Assembly: GCA_963818885.1 (NCBI GenBank)
Contig: CAWFTP010000003.1
Span: forward strand, 372,001-436,000
DNA: 64,000 bases
Direction: 5' to 3'
DNA from: DATFDN01 sp963818885
GTDB lineage: Bacteria > Pseudomonadota > Alphaproteobacteria > Acetobacterales > Acetobacteraceae
Below, piece after piece: positions 1 through 8,248 of the stretch. Position 1 is the stretch's first letter; the number at the start of each line of letters is the position of its first letter. The notes below the pieces were generated by a model. It searched no databases. It was not told the origin of the DNA and saw only the letters and a list, made by a program, of their open reading frames with translations. Made by a program: the position numbers and the translations under genes.

Positions 1-916
1 GACCGCCACCGTGGACGAGCCATTGCTCGAGCACCTGTCCCTCCTGGCCGCCGTAGGTCGTGCGCGTGTAGGCGTGGCCGCCGGGAACGCGCCCCTTCGC
101 GACCTCGACGTCGCGCCGCGCCTCGGGCATCGACTGGGCGATCACCGCATCGGCATTCGCGGGATGGACGGTGCTGTCACGATCGCCGTGGAACACGATC
201 GCCGGAATCAGGCGGTGTCCCTGCCCCGCATGACCCTCGCGCATTGCCGCAAAAGCGGAGCCGAGGTCGCGCGCCGCCCCGCAGGCGAGGCCGGAATGCA
301 CTCCGATCGCCGCGTATAGATCGGGGTAGCGCGCGCCCATGATCGCGGCCTCCGCGCCTCCTGCCGAGAGACCGGCGACATAGACCCGGCGGCCGTCCAC
401 GGCGTACCGGGCCATGACGTCGCGGGTGACACCCGCGATCAGCGACGGCTCGCCATGGTCGCGGCGTTGGTCGTCCAGACTGAACCAGTTCCAGCAGCGG
501 GAATGGTTGGCCATCTCCGTCTGGCCGGGATAGGCGACGAGGCACATCATCTCCTCCGCCGCCGCGTTCATCCGCGTGCCGGCGGCAAAATCCTCCGGAG
601 TCTGCATGCAGCCGTGCAGCATGATGATGAGCGGCACCGGGGTGCCGTCATAGCCGCTCGGCACATAGAGCCGGTATGGCCGGGTCCCCGCTTGATTGGT
701 GAAGCTCGCGGCAAGGAATTGGCCGGGATCGGGCGGATCGACCTCGCCAGCGGGATACGGGGTAGCCCGCTCGCGGGCGATACGGTTTCGCACCCGCACA
801 GGCATACCGTAGCCTTGCGATTCCTGCCAAGTTCTTCGCAGGCGCGCCGCGTCCCGCAGCATGCGGCGGCCGAGACGGTTGGCCGCACGCAGGCGGCTGA
901 TCGGGATCATGCGCAT
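1..916 (-). CDS. PHB depolymerase family esterase (partial, C-terminus beyond window)
   Basis: Predicted alpha/beta-hydrolase of the PHB-depolymerase/feruloyl-esterase type (esterase_phb family), a serine hydrolase acting on polyesters or related esters. The minus-strand frame beginning with ATG at 916 (a second in-frame ATG lies at 910) is open to the left edge. It shows the oxyanion-hole region LIIMLHGCMQTPEDFAAGTR, the lipase box GLSAGG with its nucleophilic serine, and VFHGDRDSTVHP carrying the acid residue of the triad. The catalytic histidine probably lies near GGHAYTR. The N-terminus has no clear export signal and looks like the basic leader seen in intracellular family members. The gene is divergent from the cation transporter. 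Family assignment is firm; the natural substrate is unknown. Confidence 0.85.
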   Translation of the reverse strand, partial: MRMIPISRLRAANRLGRRMLRDAARLRRTWQESQGYGMPVRVRNRIARERATPYPAGEVDPPDPGQFLAASFTNQAGTRPYRLYVPSGYDGTPVPLIIMLHGCMQTPEDFAAGTRMNAAAEEMMCLVAYPGQTEMANHSRCWNWFSLDDQRRDHGEPSLIAGVTRDVMARYAVDGRRVYVAGLSAGGAEAAIMGARYPDLYAAIGVHSGLACGAARDLGSAFAAMREGHAGQGHRLIPAIVFHGDRDSTVHPANADAVIAQSMPEARRDVEVAKGRVPGGHAYTRTTYGGQEGQVLEQWLVHGGG

Positions 917-1000
917 CGTTGCGCTGACATGGGTCGGATATGCTGCACTGCAACATGTCCCAAGTTCACGCGGGCGCGCGCGGCTGCTAGATGCGCAGGC

Positions 1001-1888
1001 GTGAACCGGGCGGAGCGCATCGCGATCGGCGGCATCGGCATCGGCTGCCTGGTGCTGGCGCTGAAGGGGGCGGCGTGGTGGATCAGCGCCAGCGCCGCGC
1101 TCTACGCCGATGCCCTGGAAACCACGGTGAACGTCGCTTCCAGCGTGATTGCCCTCTACGCGATCCGGATGGCGGCCAAACCGCCCGACACCGAGCACCC
1201 TTACGGCCACGACAAGGCTGAGTTCTTCGGCGCCGTCATAGTCGGCGTGCTGATCGTGATCGCCGCGATCTCGATCTTCCATGAGGCGTGGCAGGAGATC
1301 TGGGCTCCGCACCTGTTGCAACTGGGCGCCGGAGCGCTCGGGATGAACGCGGCGGCGACGCTGGTGAATTTCCTATGGTCGGCCGTGCTCGTGCGGGAGG
1401 GACACAGGCTTCGCTCCGCCGCGCTCAGCGCGGATGCGCGCCACCTCAGGAGCGACGTCGTGACCTCGGTGCTGGTCGTGATCGGCGCCGCTCTCGTGCT
1501 GCTCACCGGGAAGGCGCTCATCGACCCGGCAGTCGCCGCAGCCGCGGGAGTCTATGTGCTTTATTCCGGGATCAGGACCGTCTCCACCTCGGTGGGCGGG
1601 CTGATGGACGCGGCGCCCGAATCCGCTGTGGTCGCGCGTATCCGGGAGGTGGTCTCAAATGCGGCGACCGGGGCGATCGAGGCGCACGATCTGCGCAGCC
1701 GCCACGCCGGGCGGCTCGCCTTCCTGGAGTTCCACCTGGTCGTGCCCGGGTCGATGACGGTGGCCGAGTCGCATGCGATCTGTGACCGGATCGAGGCGGC
1801 GCTCAAGGCGGAGATGGACTATCTGGTCGTCACCATCCATGTCGAGCCCGAGGTCAAGGCCAAGCAGCACGGCGTTCCGGTCCTCTAG
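1001..1888 (+). CDS. Cation diffusion facilitator family transporter
   Basis: Inner-membrane divalent cation/proton antiporter of the CDF family (Zn, Fe, Mn, Co or Cd export). The protein is 295 aa from the GTG at 1001; the frame is open further upstream, but the CDF homology begins at the start of TM1 (IAIGGIGIGCLVLALKGAAW). About six hydrophobic segments are visible. The TM2 metal motif reads YADALETTVN and the TM5 motif reads DARHLRSDVVTS, matching the CDF Asp/His site. The C-terminal cytoplasmic domain (about residues 205-285) has the usual HDLRSR and HVEPE elements. The tonB-like gene downstream starts within its last 50 bases, so the two are probably co-transcribed. Metal specificity cannot be read from sequence alone. 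Confidence 0.88.
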   Translation: MNRAERIAIGGIGIGCLVLALKGAAWWISASAALYADALETTVNVASSVIALYAIRMAAKPPDTEHPYGHDKAEFFGAVIVGVLIVIAAISIFHEAWQEIWAPHLLQLGAGALGMNAAATLVNFLWSAVLVREGHRLRSAALSADARHLRSDVVTSVLVVIGAALVLLTGKALIDPAVAAAAGVYVLYSGIRTVSTSVGGLMDAAPESAVVARIREVVSNAATGAIEAHDLRSRHAGRLAFLEFHLVVPGSMTVAESHAICDRIEAALKAEMDYLVVTIHVEPEVKAKQHGVPVL

Positions 1889-2612
1889 CCGGGCTGGCTG
1901 GGCGTGCGTCTCGGGCGGGCTGCACGCCGCCATCCTCGCGCTGGTCTTGCTGCGCATGGGCGTGACCCGGCCGCCCGAGCCGCCGCCGGAACCTTTCGTC
2001 GAACTGCGGCTCGTGGAGACACAAGGCGCCGGACCGGCGGCCACGCCCGCACCGCCCTCCCCGCCGGCGCCGCCCCCAGCACCGCCCAGCGCCGCGCCCG
2101 TGCCCCCGTCCGCTCCGATCGCGAAGCCCGCACCGCCACCCTTTCCAGCCCCTACTGCGGAGCCGCTTCCGCCGCCACCGCCACCGCCCCCGGCACCGTC
2201 GCCCCGGCGGACCCCGCAAGCCGCGAAGCCGGCGGTCCGGCCGGCGCCGCCGGTGCCTCCCAGGCCGGAGGCGCCGGAGGTCAACCTGGGCGGCGGGGAC
2301 AGTCTGACCAACGCGTTGGCGAGCGGGCGGGCGGTACTGCCGGCGCGGGCGGATGCACGCTGGCACAACCGCGAGCCCGTCTATCCGGTGGCGGCGGCCA
2401 GGCGCGGCGAGCAGGGCGCGGTGATCCTGGCGATTCGGGTGACGCCGGAAGGCACCGTCTCGGCGGTCGATATCGCCCAGACCTCCGGCTTCATCCTGCT
2501 CGACCGCGCCGCCCGCGAGGCGGTCGAGACCTGGCACTTCCTGCCCGCCGTACGCGACGGCAAGCCGATCGCCTCCTCGATGCTGCTCAGGGTGCTGTTC
2601 CAGCTGAACTAG
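1839..2612 (+). CDS. TonB family protein (energy transducer)
   Basis: Probable periplasm-spanning energy transducer that couples the proton motive force to outer-membrane receptors. About 257 aa if translation begins at the ATG at 1839, inside the end of the CDF gene; no better in-frame start lies closer to the membrane segment, so the start is uncertain. A basic N-terminus is followed by one hydrophobic helix (LHAAILALVLL), then a long proline/alanine-rich spacer (about residues 45-165). The C-terminal TonB domain has YPVAAARRGEQGAVILAIRV, a TVSAVDIAQTSGF segment and a terminal beta strand. ExbB/ExbD genes and a receptor are not adjacent. Confidence 0.82.
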   Translation: MSSPRSRPSSTAFRSSSRAGWACVSGGLHAAILALVLLRMGVTRPPEPPPEPFVELRLVETQGAGPAATPAPPSPPAPPPAPPSAAPVPPSAPIAKPAPPPFPAPTAEPLPPPPPPPPAPSPRRTPQAAKPAVRPAPPVPPRPEAPEVNLGGGDSLTNALASGRAVLPARADARWHNREPVYPVAAARRGEQGAVILAIRVTPEGTVSAVDIAQTSGFILLDRAAREAVETWHFLPAVRDGKPIASSMLLRVLFQLN

Positions 2613-2619
2613 CCGAGCC

Positions 2620-3891
2620 TCATCCGACCGTCGCCGCCAGCCACGCGGTCAGCACCGCGGTCCCCGCCAGAAAATCGTCGATCGTCATCGCCTCACGCGG
2701 GTTGTGACTGCCATTCTCGTTGCGCACGAAGATCATCCCGACTGGGACACCGGCGGCGGCGAAGGCGGCGGCGTCGTGGGAAGCGGGGCTGCCCAGGTCG
2801 AGCGTCGGGATCCCCAGGCCTCCGGCGGCGCGGATCAGGCCGGCGCGGATCGCCGGGTCGACGGGGCCGACCGCGGCCGAGGCGCGCGCGCCGAGATGGA
2901 AGCGCACCCGCCGGCGTCGCTCGATATCGGCGATGATGGCACGGACGTCGCGTTCCAGCTCCTCCAGCACCGCCGGGTCGTAGGCGCGTACGTCCAGGCT
3001 GAAATAGAAGGCGCCGGGCACGATGGTCAGGCCGTGCACCGACGGATCGGTGTGGAACCGCCCGATGGTCGCCGCCATCGGAATGCCGCGCGCCTCGCGC
3101 TCTTCCCATAGCCGGTCGATCGCCGTCGCGAACTCCGCCCCCGCCGCCGCGGCATCACGGCGGAAGCGGCGCGGCAGGCCGACATGGTCGTGGCTGCCCT
3201 CGATCAGCACGTCGGGGAAGCGGAAGTTGCCGGGGATGCCGGTGCAGATCGCGACCGCCTTGCCGGCCTCTACCAGCTGCGGCGCCTGCTCGATGTGCAG
3301 CTCAATGAAGGCGCGCACTTGGCTTGGATCGAGGTGCGGGCGCTTCGCCGTAAGTGCCGCCGGGTCGCCCCCGCAGGCGGCGATGCGGTCGACGAGCCGG
3401 TCGCCCGTGTCGACGCGCCGCGCCTCGAGCGCGCCGTCCGGCAGCGCGCCCAGCGCGCCGCGGCTGCCGACATAGGACACCTGGTACCAGATGCTCTCCT
3501 CGGCGCGGATGCCCATCACCGTCAGGTCGCAGGCGGGCGTGATGCCGAGGCGGCGCAGCGCGGCGACCGCGACCAGCCCCGCGACGACCCCAGCCGCGCC
3601 GTCGAAATTGCCGCCATGCGGCACACTGTCGAGATGCGAGCCGGTGATGATGCGCGGCGCGCCCCGGTTGCGCCCGGGCAGTGTCATGTAAAGGTTGGGC
3701 ACCGCATCGCGGCTGATCTCCAGCCCGAGGCGCTCCGCCTCGGCGGCGATCGTCGCATGGGCGCGCTGCTCGCCCTCGCCGAACGGGTCGCGGGAGACGC
3801 CGGGCTCATCGAGCCCGTCGGCGCGGAGCTGGTCGAACAGCGCGACCGCCCGCCCGCGCTCCGCCTCGACCGCCGCCGCGATGCCGTCCAT
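2620..3891 (-). CDS. M20 family amidohydrolase, hydantoinase/carbamoylase (HyuC-like) type
   Basis: Zn-dependent amidase of the HyuC/N-carbamoyl-amino-acid hydrolase group (allantoate amidohydrolase, ureidopropionase relatives). 423 aa from ATG 3891; an open extension upstream overlaps the RES gene and was not used. Metal ligands are visible in GSHLDSVPHGG (His), NFDGAAGV (Asp), AEES (Glu), IELHIEQ (His) and near the end GSHNPREA (His). The dimerisation/lid domain occupies roughly residues 195-310. The stop is 8 bases from the convergent TonB stop. A second HyuC-like enzyme lies at 30335-31600, so the strain probably processes several N-carbamoyl or ureido compounds. Substrate unknown. Confidence 0.87.
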   Translation of the reverse strand: MDGIAAAVEAERGRAVALFDQLRADGLDEPGVSRDPFGEGEQRAHATIAAEAERLGLEISRDAVPNLYMTLPGRNRGAPRIITGSHLDSVPHGGNFDGAAGVVAGLVAVAALRRLGITPACDLTVMGIRAEESIWYQVSYVGSRGALGALPDGALEARRVDTGDRLVDRIAACGGDPAALTAKRPHLDPSQVRAFIELHIEQAPQLVEAGKAVAICTGIPGNFRFPDVLIEGSHDHVGLPRRFRRDAAAAGAEFATAIDRLWEEREARGIPMAATIGRFHTDPSVHGLTIVPGAFYFSLDVRAYDPAVLEELERDVRAIIADIERRRRVRFHLGARASAAVGPVDPAIRAGLIRAAGGLGIPTLDLGSPASHDAAAFAAAGVPVGMIFVRNENGSHNPREAMTIDDFLAGTAVLTAWLAATVG

Positions 3892-3904
3892 TGCGTTCCC
3901 TCTG

Positions 3905-4570
3905 TCAGGTTCCCAGCACGCGAGCGTCGATCTGACGCTCGGCCGCGCGCACCGTGATCTCCATGTGCTCGGCCTGCACCACGTCGCGGACATGGCGCGG
4001 ACGGTAGGCGACGACGTTCACCCCGCCCGCGTGGCGCACGCTGTCATACAGGATGCCGTCCCCGCCCGACAGGCGCAGGGCCTCGCCGAATGCCTGCGAG
4101 GCCGCATAGCTGCCCGAGGCATAGAGGTCCGGATGCGACGCCGTCTGGCCGCGCAGGTCGCGGTACGACCCTTCCAGCCCCGCGACATAGCAGCGGTATT
4201 CGCGGCGCATCTGAGCCTGCCCGGTCGCGACCGCCTCGCGGCGGAGATGATGCGCGACCTCGACCGCCGCAGTCCGCAGCGTGGCGGAGGCATACCAGGC
4301 GCCGAGATCGGGGCCGTTGAACCGCGTGCCGCCCGGTGCGACGTGAAGAAAGGCTGCCATCACGATGCTGGCGTTGGCGCGGCCATACACCCATTGCTCG
4401 CGTGGCAGCCGGGCGATGCGCTCGGCGAGCAGCCGGTCGTTGGTCCAGCCGACCAGCTCCATCACCGCCTCGAGGTCGGCGGCGGTCGCGACGGTGTCGA
4501 AGAGGCCGATCGGCGGGAAACGGGAAGGGATGAGGCGCAGCGCGGGATGCGGCGCGGGCGCGTCGGTCAC
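3905..4570 (-). CDS. RES domain toxin of a RES-Xre toxin-antitoxin module
   Basis: Predicted type II toxin. RES-domain toxins (ParT, Res, MbcT) attack NAD+ or ADP-ribosylate metabolic enzymes. 221 aa. The residues that name the family are visible: an arginine in GGTRFN (R83), a glutamate in AAVEVAHH (E104) and a serine in LYDSVRHAGG (S177). The C-terminal VNVVAYRPR strand is also typical. Its start overlaps the upstream antitoxin stop by four bases, the usual antitoxin-first order with translational coupling. No frameshift or missing key residue is visible, so the module looks intact. Confidence 0.9.
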   Translation of the reverse strand: MTDAPAPHPALRLIPSRFPPIGLFDTVATAADLEAVMELVGWTNDRLLAERIARLPREQWVYGRANASIVMAAFLHVAPGGTRFNGPDLGAWYASATLRTAAVEVAHHLRREAVATGQAQMRREYRCYVAGLEGSYRDLRGQTASHPDLYASGSYAASQAFGEALRLSGGDGILYDSVRHAGGVNVVAYRPRHVRDVVQAEHMEITVRAAERQIDARVLGT

Positions 4571-5097
4571 GTGATGACGATGTCGGCGTCGGTGTAGGGG
4601 GTGAACGCGGCGTCGATCGCGTTCGGCTCCATATAAAGCCCGCCCCGCGCGGCATCGAGGAAGCGGCGCACGGTCAGCAGCCCATCCTGGGTTCCGCTGG
4701 TGATGAGGGCGAGGGGCGGCTGCCCGCCAAAGACGGTTGCCGCATGCGGGCGCTTCAGCCAGTCGATGCCCTCCGCCTCCGATCGGTAGAGGATACGCAA
4801 CGCCTGGTGGATGCCGAACACGGCGGACAGCCGCACCAGCACGTCGACATCGAGCGTGATGTCGCCATGGGCGCGCGCCGCGCGCATCCAGCCGTGATAG
4901 GTGGACCGTGACGGTAGCCCGAGGATCAGGCGACGCTGCTCTTCGGTCAGTTCCCAGAGATCGGCGATGGCAAGGAAGGTGCGCAGCGCGGGGGCGCTGA
5001 GGCGGCGTCGGTTCGCCGGCAGGAAGCGCGAGGCGTCGAGCCGGTCGGGCCCCTTGGCGATCGGTTCACGCTTCTGGGTTGAAGGGCGTGGCGGCAT
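4567..5097 (-). CDS. Xre/MbcA/ParS-type antitoxin (DUF2384)
   Basis: Cognate antitoxin of the RES toxin, 176 aa. After a basic disordered N-terminus (about 25 residues), residues 35-100 form a Xre-like helical DNA-binding region that includes LTEEQRRLILGLPSRSTYHG. The C-terminal DUF2384 region (about 105-165) has IDWLKRPHAATVFGGQPP and LLTVRRFLDAARGG, which in this family binds and blocks the toxin. It is first in the operon and probably autoregulates through the palindromes at 5107-5116 and 5134-5143. Confidence 0.9.
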   Translation of the reverse strand: MPPRPSTQKREPIAKGPDRLDASRFLPANRRRLSAPALRTFLAIADLWELTEEQRRLILGLPSRSTYHGWMRAARAHGDITLDVDVLVRLSAVFGIHQALRILYRSEAEGIDWLKRPHAATVFGGQPPLALITSGTQDGLLTVRRFLDAARGGLYMEPNAIDAAFTPYTDADIVIT

Positions 5098-5103
5098 GCG
5101 GTT

Positions 5104-5735
5104 TCATCCGTGCGGATCAGGACATAGTCCGATTCCGTACGGATTCAAGTAGATACACACGGGGCGCCACGGCTCAAGGCTGGATTTGCGCATGAGCGCG
5201 GTGCGGCTGCCCCGCAGCGAGGGATGACTGGCCACTGCAAGACCGGCCTCGCCGGCCGCAAGCTCTTCGGCAAACGCCGCCTCAGTGACGTGGCCGGCAG
5301 GCTCGACAAGCAGGAGCGGGCTCCAGGCTTCATGGCACGTGCGGCCTCAGTGAAGAATGGAGAAGACGCCGGCATCTCGTGCACCACGGCGAAGGCGAAT
5401 ACGAAGTCAATCGCTCCCTCCACGTCCCCGAGAGCCATGGAGGTTGGCGGTACCACACGGGCGTCGACGCGGCTGAGCAGGCCAGTCCTTCGGGCGCGGC
5501 ACTGCAAACCCGCGATCATCCGGGGTTCAACGTCGACCGCGATAACCCGGCCGGCCGGGCCGACGAGGCGGGCCAGGTCCAGCGTGAAGAAACCCATTCC
5601 GGGGCCCGGCTCCAGCACCGTCATTCCGGCCCGGATATACGGCGCCAGGATCCGGGCTGGGTCATGAAAGAACCGCCGCAGCGGGCTGGCCGGAAAGTAG
5701 CCAGCCCACCAAGGGCAGACGCCGTGATCGGCCAC
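5104..5735 (-). CDS. Class I SAM-dependent methyltransferase, frameshifted near its C-terminus
   Basis: Rossmann-fold methyltransferase of the UbiE/Methyltransf_11 type. The intact first part (start 5735) carries SAM motif I, VLEPGPGMGFFTLDLA, motif II around VIAVDVEPRM and the later FVFAFAVVHEMP. As written this frame runs to 5145, but its last 60 residues are out of family character. A one-base shift near 5315 restores LLLVEPAGHVTEAAFAEEL and a normal end (SLRGSRTALMRKS); the first stop in the restored frame is at 5104-5106, inside the promoter region of the toxin-antitoxin operon. Substrate unknown. A sequence error or a recent mutation are both possible. Confidence 0.72.
5107..5148 (-). 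promoter_or_regulatory. Promoter and twin palindromic operators of the RES-Xre operon
   Basis: Reading the minus strand, TTGAAT (5148-5143) is followed after 16 bases by TATGTC (5126-5121), a plausible sigma70 promoter. Two 10-base elements differing in one base overlap it: TCCGTACGGA (5134-5143, perfect palindrome) lies between -35 and -10, and TCCGTGCGGA (5107-5116) lies at the likely transcription start. Centre-to-centre distance is 27 bases. The antitoxin ATG follows at 5097. This layout is what an autorepressing Xre/RES complex would use; binding is inferred. Confidence 0.7.
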
Positions 5736-5751
5736 TCGCCGGTTTCGTGAC

Positions 5752-6171
5752 CTAGTCCTCGACGATCACCATCCACAGCACGCCGAAGCGATCGGTGGTC
5801 ATGCCGAAGCTTGGGGAGAAAAAGGTCTTGGCCAGCGGCATCCGCACCTCGCCGCCCTTGCTTAGCGCGGTAAAGACGCGTTCGGCCTCCTTCTCGTCGG
5901 CGACGTTCAGGGCAAGCCCGAAGCCCTGGAAGACCTCCTTGCCTTGGCAATGCCCGTCCGAGGCATTCACGACCGTGTCACCTAGGCGAAAGCTCGCGTG
6001 CATCACCTTGTTCTCGGTGCCCGCCGGCATCGGCGGCGCCTGCTCGCGCTCCGGCGGTGGCATTTCCTTGTAGCGCATCAGCATAGTCGTCTCGATGCCG
6101 AGCACGTCGCGGTAGAAGTTCAACGCCTCCTCGCAGCGTCCGTCGAAAAAGAGGTACGGCTGAATCTGCAT
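5752..6171 (-). CDS. VOC family protein, PhnB-like
   Basis: Small cytosolic protein of the glyoxalase/bleomycin-resistance fold, PhnB/3-demethylubiquinone-methyltransferase-like subgroup, 139 aa from the ATG at 6171. It begins MQIQPYLFFDGRCEEALNFY, typical of this subgroup, and ends DRFGVLWMVIVED. The metal ligands of true glyoxalases are not clear. It is transcribed divergently from the MarR gene across a perfect palindrome that covers its predicted -10 box, so it is probably the direct target of that repressor. The enzymatic role is unknown. Confidence 0.85.
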   Translation of the reverse strand: MQIQPYLFFDGRCEEALNFYRDVLGIETTMLMRYKEMPPPEREQAPPMPAGTENKVMHASFRLGDTVVNASDGHCQGKEVFQGFGLALNVADEKEAERVFTALSKGGEVRMPLAKTFFSPSFGMTTDRFGVLWMVIVED

Positions 6172-6202
6172 TGGCTTGCGCTCCTTCGCATGGTGAGGTA
6201 TA

Positions 6203-6220
6203 TACGTTGATATCAACGTA
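6203..6220. promoter_or_regulatory. Perfect 18-bp palindrome, probable MarR operator
   Basis: TACGTTGATATCAACGTA is a perfect inverted repeat between the divergent VOC and MarR genes. It has the size and position of a MarR-family operator. It overlaps the proposed -10 box of the VOC gene and lies nine bases before the MarR start codon, so one bound dimer could repress both genes. Confidence 0.75.
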
Positions 6221-6235
6221 GCTCCGCAATGTCAA
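6207..6235 (-). promoter_or_regulatory. Predicted sigma70 promoter of the PhnB-like gene
   Basis: On the minus strand TTGACA (6235-6230) and TATCAA (6212-6207) are separated by 17 bases. The -10 sits within the palindrome 6203-6220 and the -35 overlaps the start codon region of the divergent MarR gene. Confidence 0.55.
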
Positions 6236-6669
6236 CCCCGACCCACCCGCCCTTCTCCACCACGATCGAGGTTCGCGACACCTGCCTCTGCCTGCACCTG
6301 CAGCGCGCCGCGCGCGTGGTGGCGCGGCGCTTCGATGCGGTGCTGCGACCGCTCGGGCTCACCAGCGGGCAGTTCTCGCTGCTGATGTCGCTCAACCGGC
6401 CGGAGCCGCCCAGCATCGGCAGCGTCGCGGAGCTGCTGGCGATGGACCGCACCACGCTGACGGCGAATGTGAAGGTGTTGGGGCGGCGCCGGCTGGTCTC
6501 GGTGAGGCCCGACCCCTCCGACCGGCGCACTCATCGCCTCGCGCTGACGCCGTCCGGGCGAGCGCTGCTCGCCCAGGCGGTGCCGGTTTGGCGGCAGACC
6601 CATGCCGCGATCGAGGCCCCCCTCGCCGGCCCCGACCGCCTGCGTGCCGACCTGCGCGCGCTGTCCTGA
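6229..6669 (+). CDS. MarR family transcriptional regulator
   Basis: Winged-helix repressor of 146 aa. The HTH and wing are in the central part: SIGSVAELLAMDRTTLTANV is the recognition region and VRPDPSDRRTHRLALTPSG is the classic MarR wing. The N-terminal part (CLCLHLQRAARVVARRF) forms the dimerisation helix and includes cysteines at positions that in some relatives sense oxidants. It is divergent from the VOC gene across the 18-bp palindrome and probably controls itself and that gene. Confidence 0.88.
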   Translation: MSTPTHPPFSTTIEVRDTCLCLHLQRAARVVARRFDAVLRPLGLTSGQFSLLMSLNRPEPPSIGSVAELLAMDRTTLTANVKVLGRRRLVSVRPDPSDRRTHRLALTPSGRALLAQAVPVWRQTHAAIEAPLAGPDRLRADLRALS

Positions 6670-6674
6670 TGCCC

Positions 6675-7418
6675 CTATTCCGCCTCCTCAAGCTCGACGC
6701 TGAGCGCCCGCAGCGCCGCCGTGTGGGGGTGCTGGGTGCGGCCGGCGCGCAAATCCTCGACCGCGATCTCCTCCACCATCTCGCCGCCTTGCATCACCCC
6801 GATGCGCGCGCAGAGATGCGCCACCACGGCGAGGTTGTGGCTCACCAGCACGTAGGTGAGCCCCCGCTTGCGCTGCAGCTCGGCGAGCAGGTTCAGCACC
6901 TCCGCCTGCACCGAGACATCGAGCGCACTGGTCGGCTCGTCGAGCAGCAGCACCTCGGGTTCCGCCATCAGCGCGCGGGCGATGGCGACGCGCTGGCGTT
7001 GGCCGCCGGAGAGCTGGTGCGGGAAGCGGAACCGCGCCTCCGCCGGCAGCGCCACCTCCTGCAAGCCCCGCTCCACCCGTCGGTCGATGTCGCCCAGCCC
7101 ATGCACCAGCAGCGGCTCGGACAGCGCGCGGTCCACGGTCTGGCGCGGATGCAGCGAGCCGTACGGGTCCTGGAACACCATCTGCACACGGCGGAAGAAC
7201 GCCCGGTCGCGCTTCGGCGTCAGCTCCGCGCCGGCGATGCGCATCCGCCCGTTCCAGTCCGGGTTCAACCCCGAGAGCGCGCGCAGCACCGTCGACTTGC
7301 CAGACCCGCTCTCGCCGACGATCCCGAAACTCGCGCCGGCGGGCACCGCGAAGGACACGGCCTGTACCGCCTCGGTCTGCCCGAAGCGCACCCGTAGCGC
7401 CTCTACTTCGATCATCAT
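6675..7418 (-). CDS. ABC transporter ATP-binding protein (oligopeptide/dipeptide type, DppF-like)
   Basis: Second ATPase of a peptide/opine-type (PepT family) importer, 247 aa. Walker A is GESGSGKS, the Q-loop contains QMVFQDPYGSLHPRQ, the signature is LSGGQRQRVAIARAL, Walker B is VLLLDEPTSALD and the H-loop is VLVSHNLAVV. Start ATG 7418 overlaps the stop of the upstream ATPase by four bases. It is the last gene of the five-gene operon transcribed from 11795 down to 6675. An open stretch upstream in the same frame lies within the preceding gene. Confidence 0.9.
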   Translation of the reverse strand: MMIEVEALRVRFGQTEAVQAVSFAVPAGASFGIVGESGSGKSTVLRALSGLNPDWNGRMRIAGAELTPKRDRAFFRRVQMVFQDPYGSLHPRQTVDRALSEPLLVHGLGDIDRRVERGLQEVALPAEARFRFPHQLSGGQRQRVAIARALMAEPEVLLLDEPTSALDVSVQAEVLNLLAELQRKRGLTYVLVSHNLAVVAHLCARIGVMQGGEMVEEIAVEDLRAGRTQHPHTAALRALSVELEEAE

Positions 7419-8248
7419 GCCGCCCAGGCGGGGTCGCGCGAGAGGGTGGCGAGCGCCGGGCGCGGATGGGTCAGCGACGGCAGGCAGGCGAGCAACCCGC
7501 GCGTGTAGGGGTGCTGCGCACGCGCGAGCTCGCCGGCGGGCAGCTGTTCGAGCACCCTGCCCGCGTACATCACCATCACCCGGTCGCAGAAATGCGAGAC
7601 CAGCGGCAGATCGTGGCTGATCAGGATCAGCCCCATGCCGCGCCGGGACACCAGATCCTCGATCAGCCGCAGGATCTCGGCCTGCACGGTCGCGTCGAGC
7701 GCGCTGGTCGGCTCGTCGGCGATCAGCAGCTCGGGGTCGGGCGCCAGCATCATCGCGATCATCACCCGCTGGCCCATGCCGCCGGACAGCTCGTGCGGGT
7801 AGAGAGCCGCGACCCGCGCCGGATCGCGGATGCGCACCTGATCGAGCAGGCCGAGCACCGCCTCGCGCACCGCCCGACGGGAGCGCCGCACCTTCAGGTT
7901 GCCCCGCCACGCTTCGGCGATTTGCGCGCCCACTGTCATCACCGGATTGAGCGAGTATTTCGGGTCCTGCAGGATCAGGCCGGCGCGGCGCCCGCGGATG
8001 CGGCGCATGGTCCGCTCGCTCGCCGCCAGCACGTCGATGCCGTCAAAGGCGAGGCGTTCGGCCCGCACCAGCGCGGTGCGGGGGAGCAGGCGAAGGATCG
8101 CCCGCGCGGTCAGCGACTTGCCCGACCCGCTCTCGCCCACGATGCCGAGCTTCTCGCGCTCCAGGGCAAGCGAAACGCCACGCACCGCCTGGCTGATCCC
8201 GGTGGGGGTCGCGAAGCCCACGTGCAAGCCGGCCATCTCGACCAGCAT
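7415..8248 (-). CDS. ABC transporter ATP-binding protein (DppD-like)
   Basis: First ATPase of the same importer, 277 aa from ATG 8248, which overlaps the permease stop by four bases. Walker A is GESGSGKS, the Q-loop region is LILQDPKYSLNPVMTVG, the signature is LSGGMGQRVMIAMML, Walker B is LLIADEPTSALD and the H-loop is ILISHDLPLV. The C-terminal oligopeptide-transporter extension (HPYTRGLLACLPSL) that marks the PepT family is present, although shorter than in many DppD proteins. Confidence 0.9.
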   Translation of the reverse strand: MLVEMAGLHVGFATPTGISQAVRGVSLALEREKLGIVGESGSGKSLTARAILRLLPRTALVRAERLAFDGIDVLAASERTMRRIRGRRAGLILQDPKYSLNPVMTVGAQIAEAWRGNLKVRRSRRAVREAVLGLLDQVRIRDPARVAALYPHELSGGMGQRVMIAMMLAPDPELLIADEPTSALDATVQAEILRLIEDLVSRRGMGLILISHDLPLVSHFCDRVMVMYAGRVLEQLPAGELARAQHPYTRGLLACLPSLTHPRPALATLSRDPAWAA

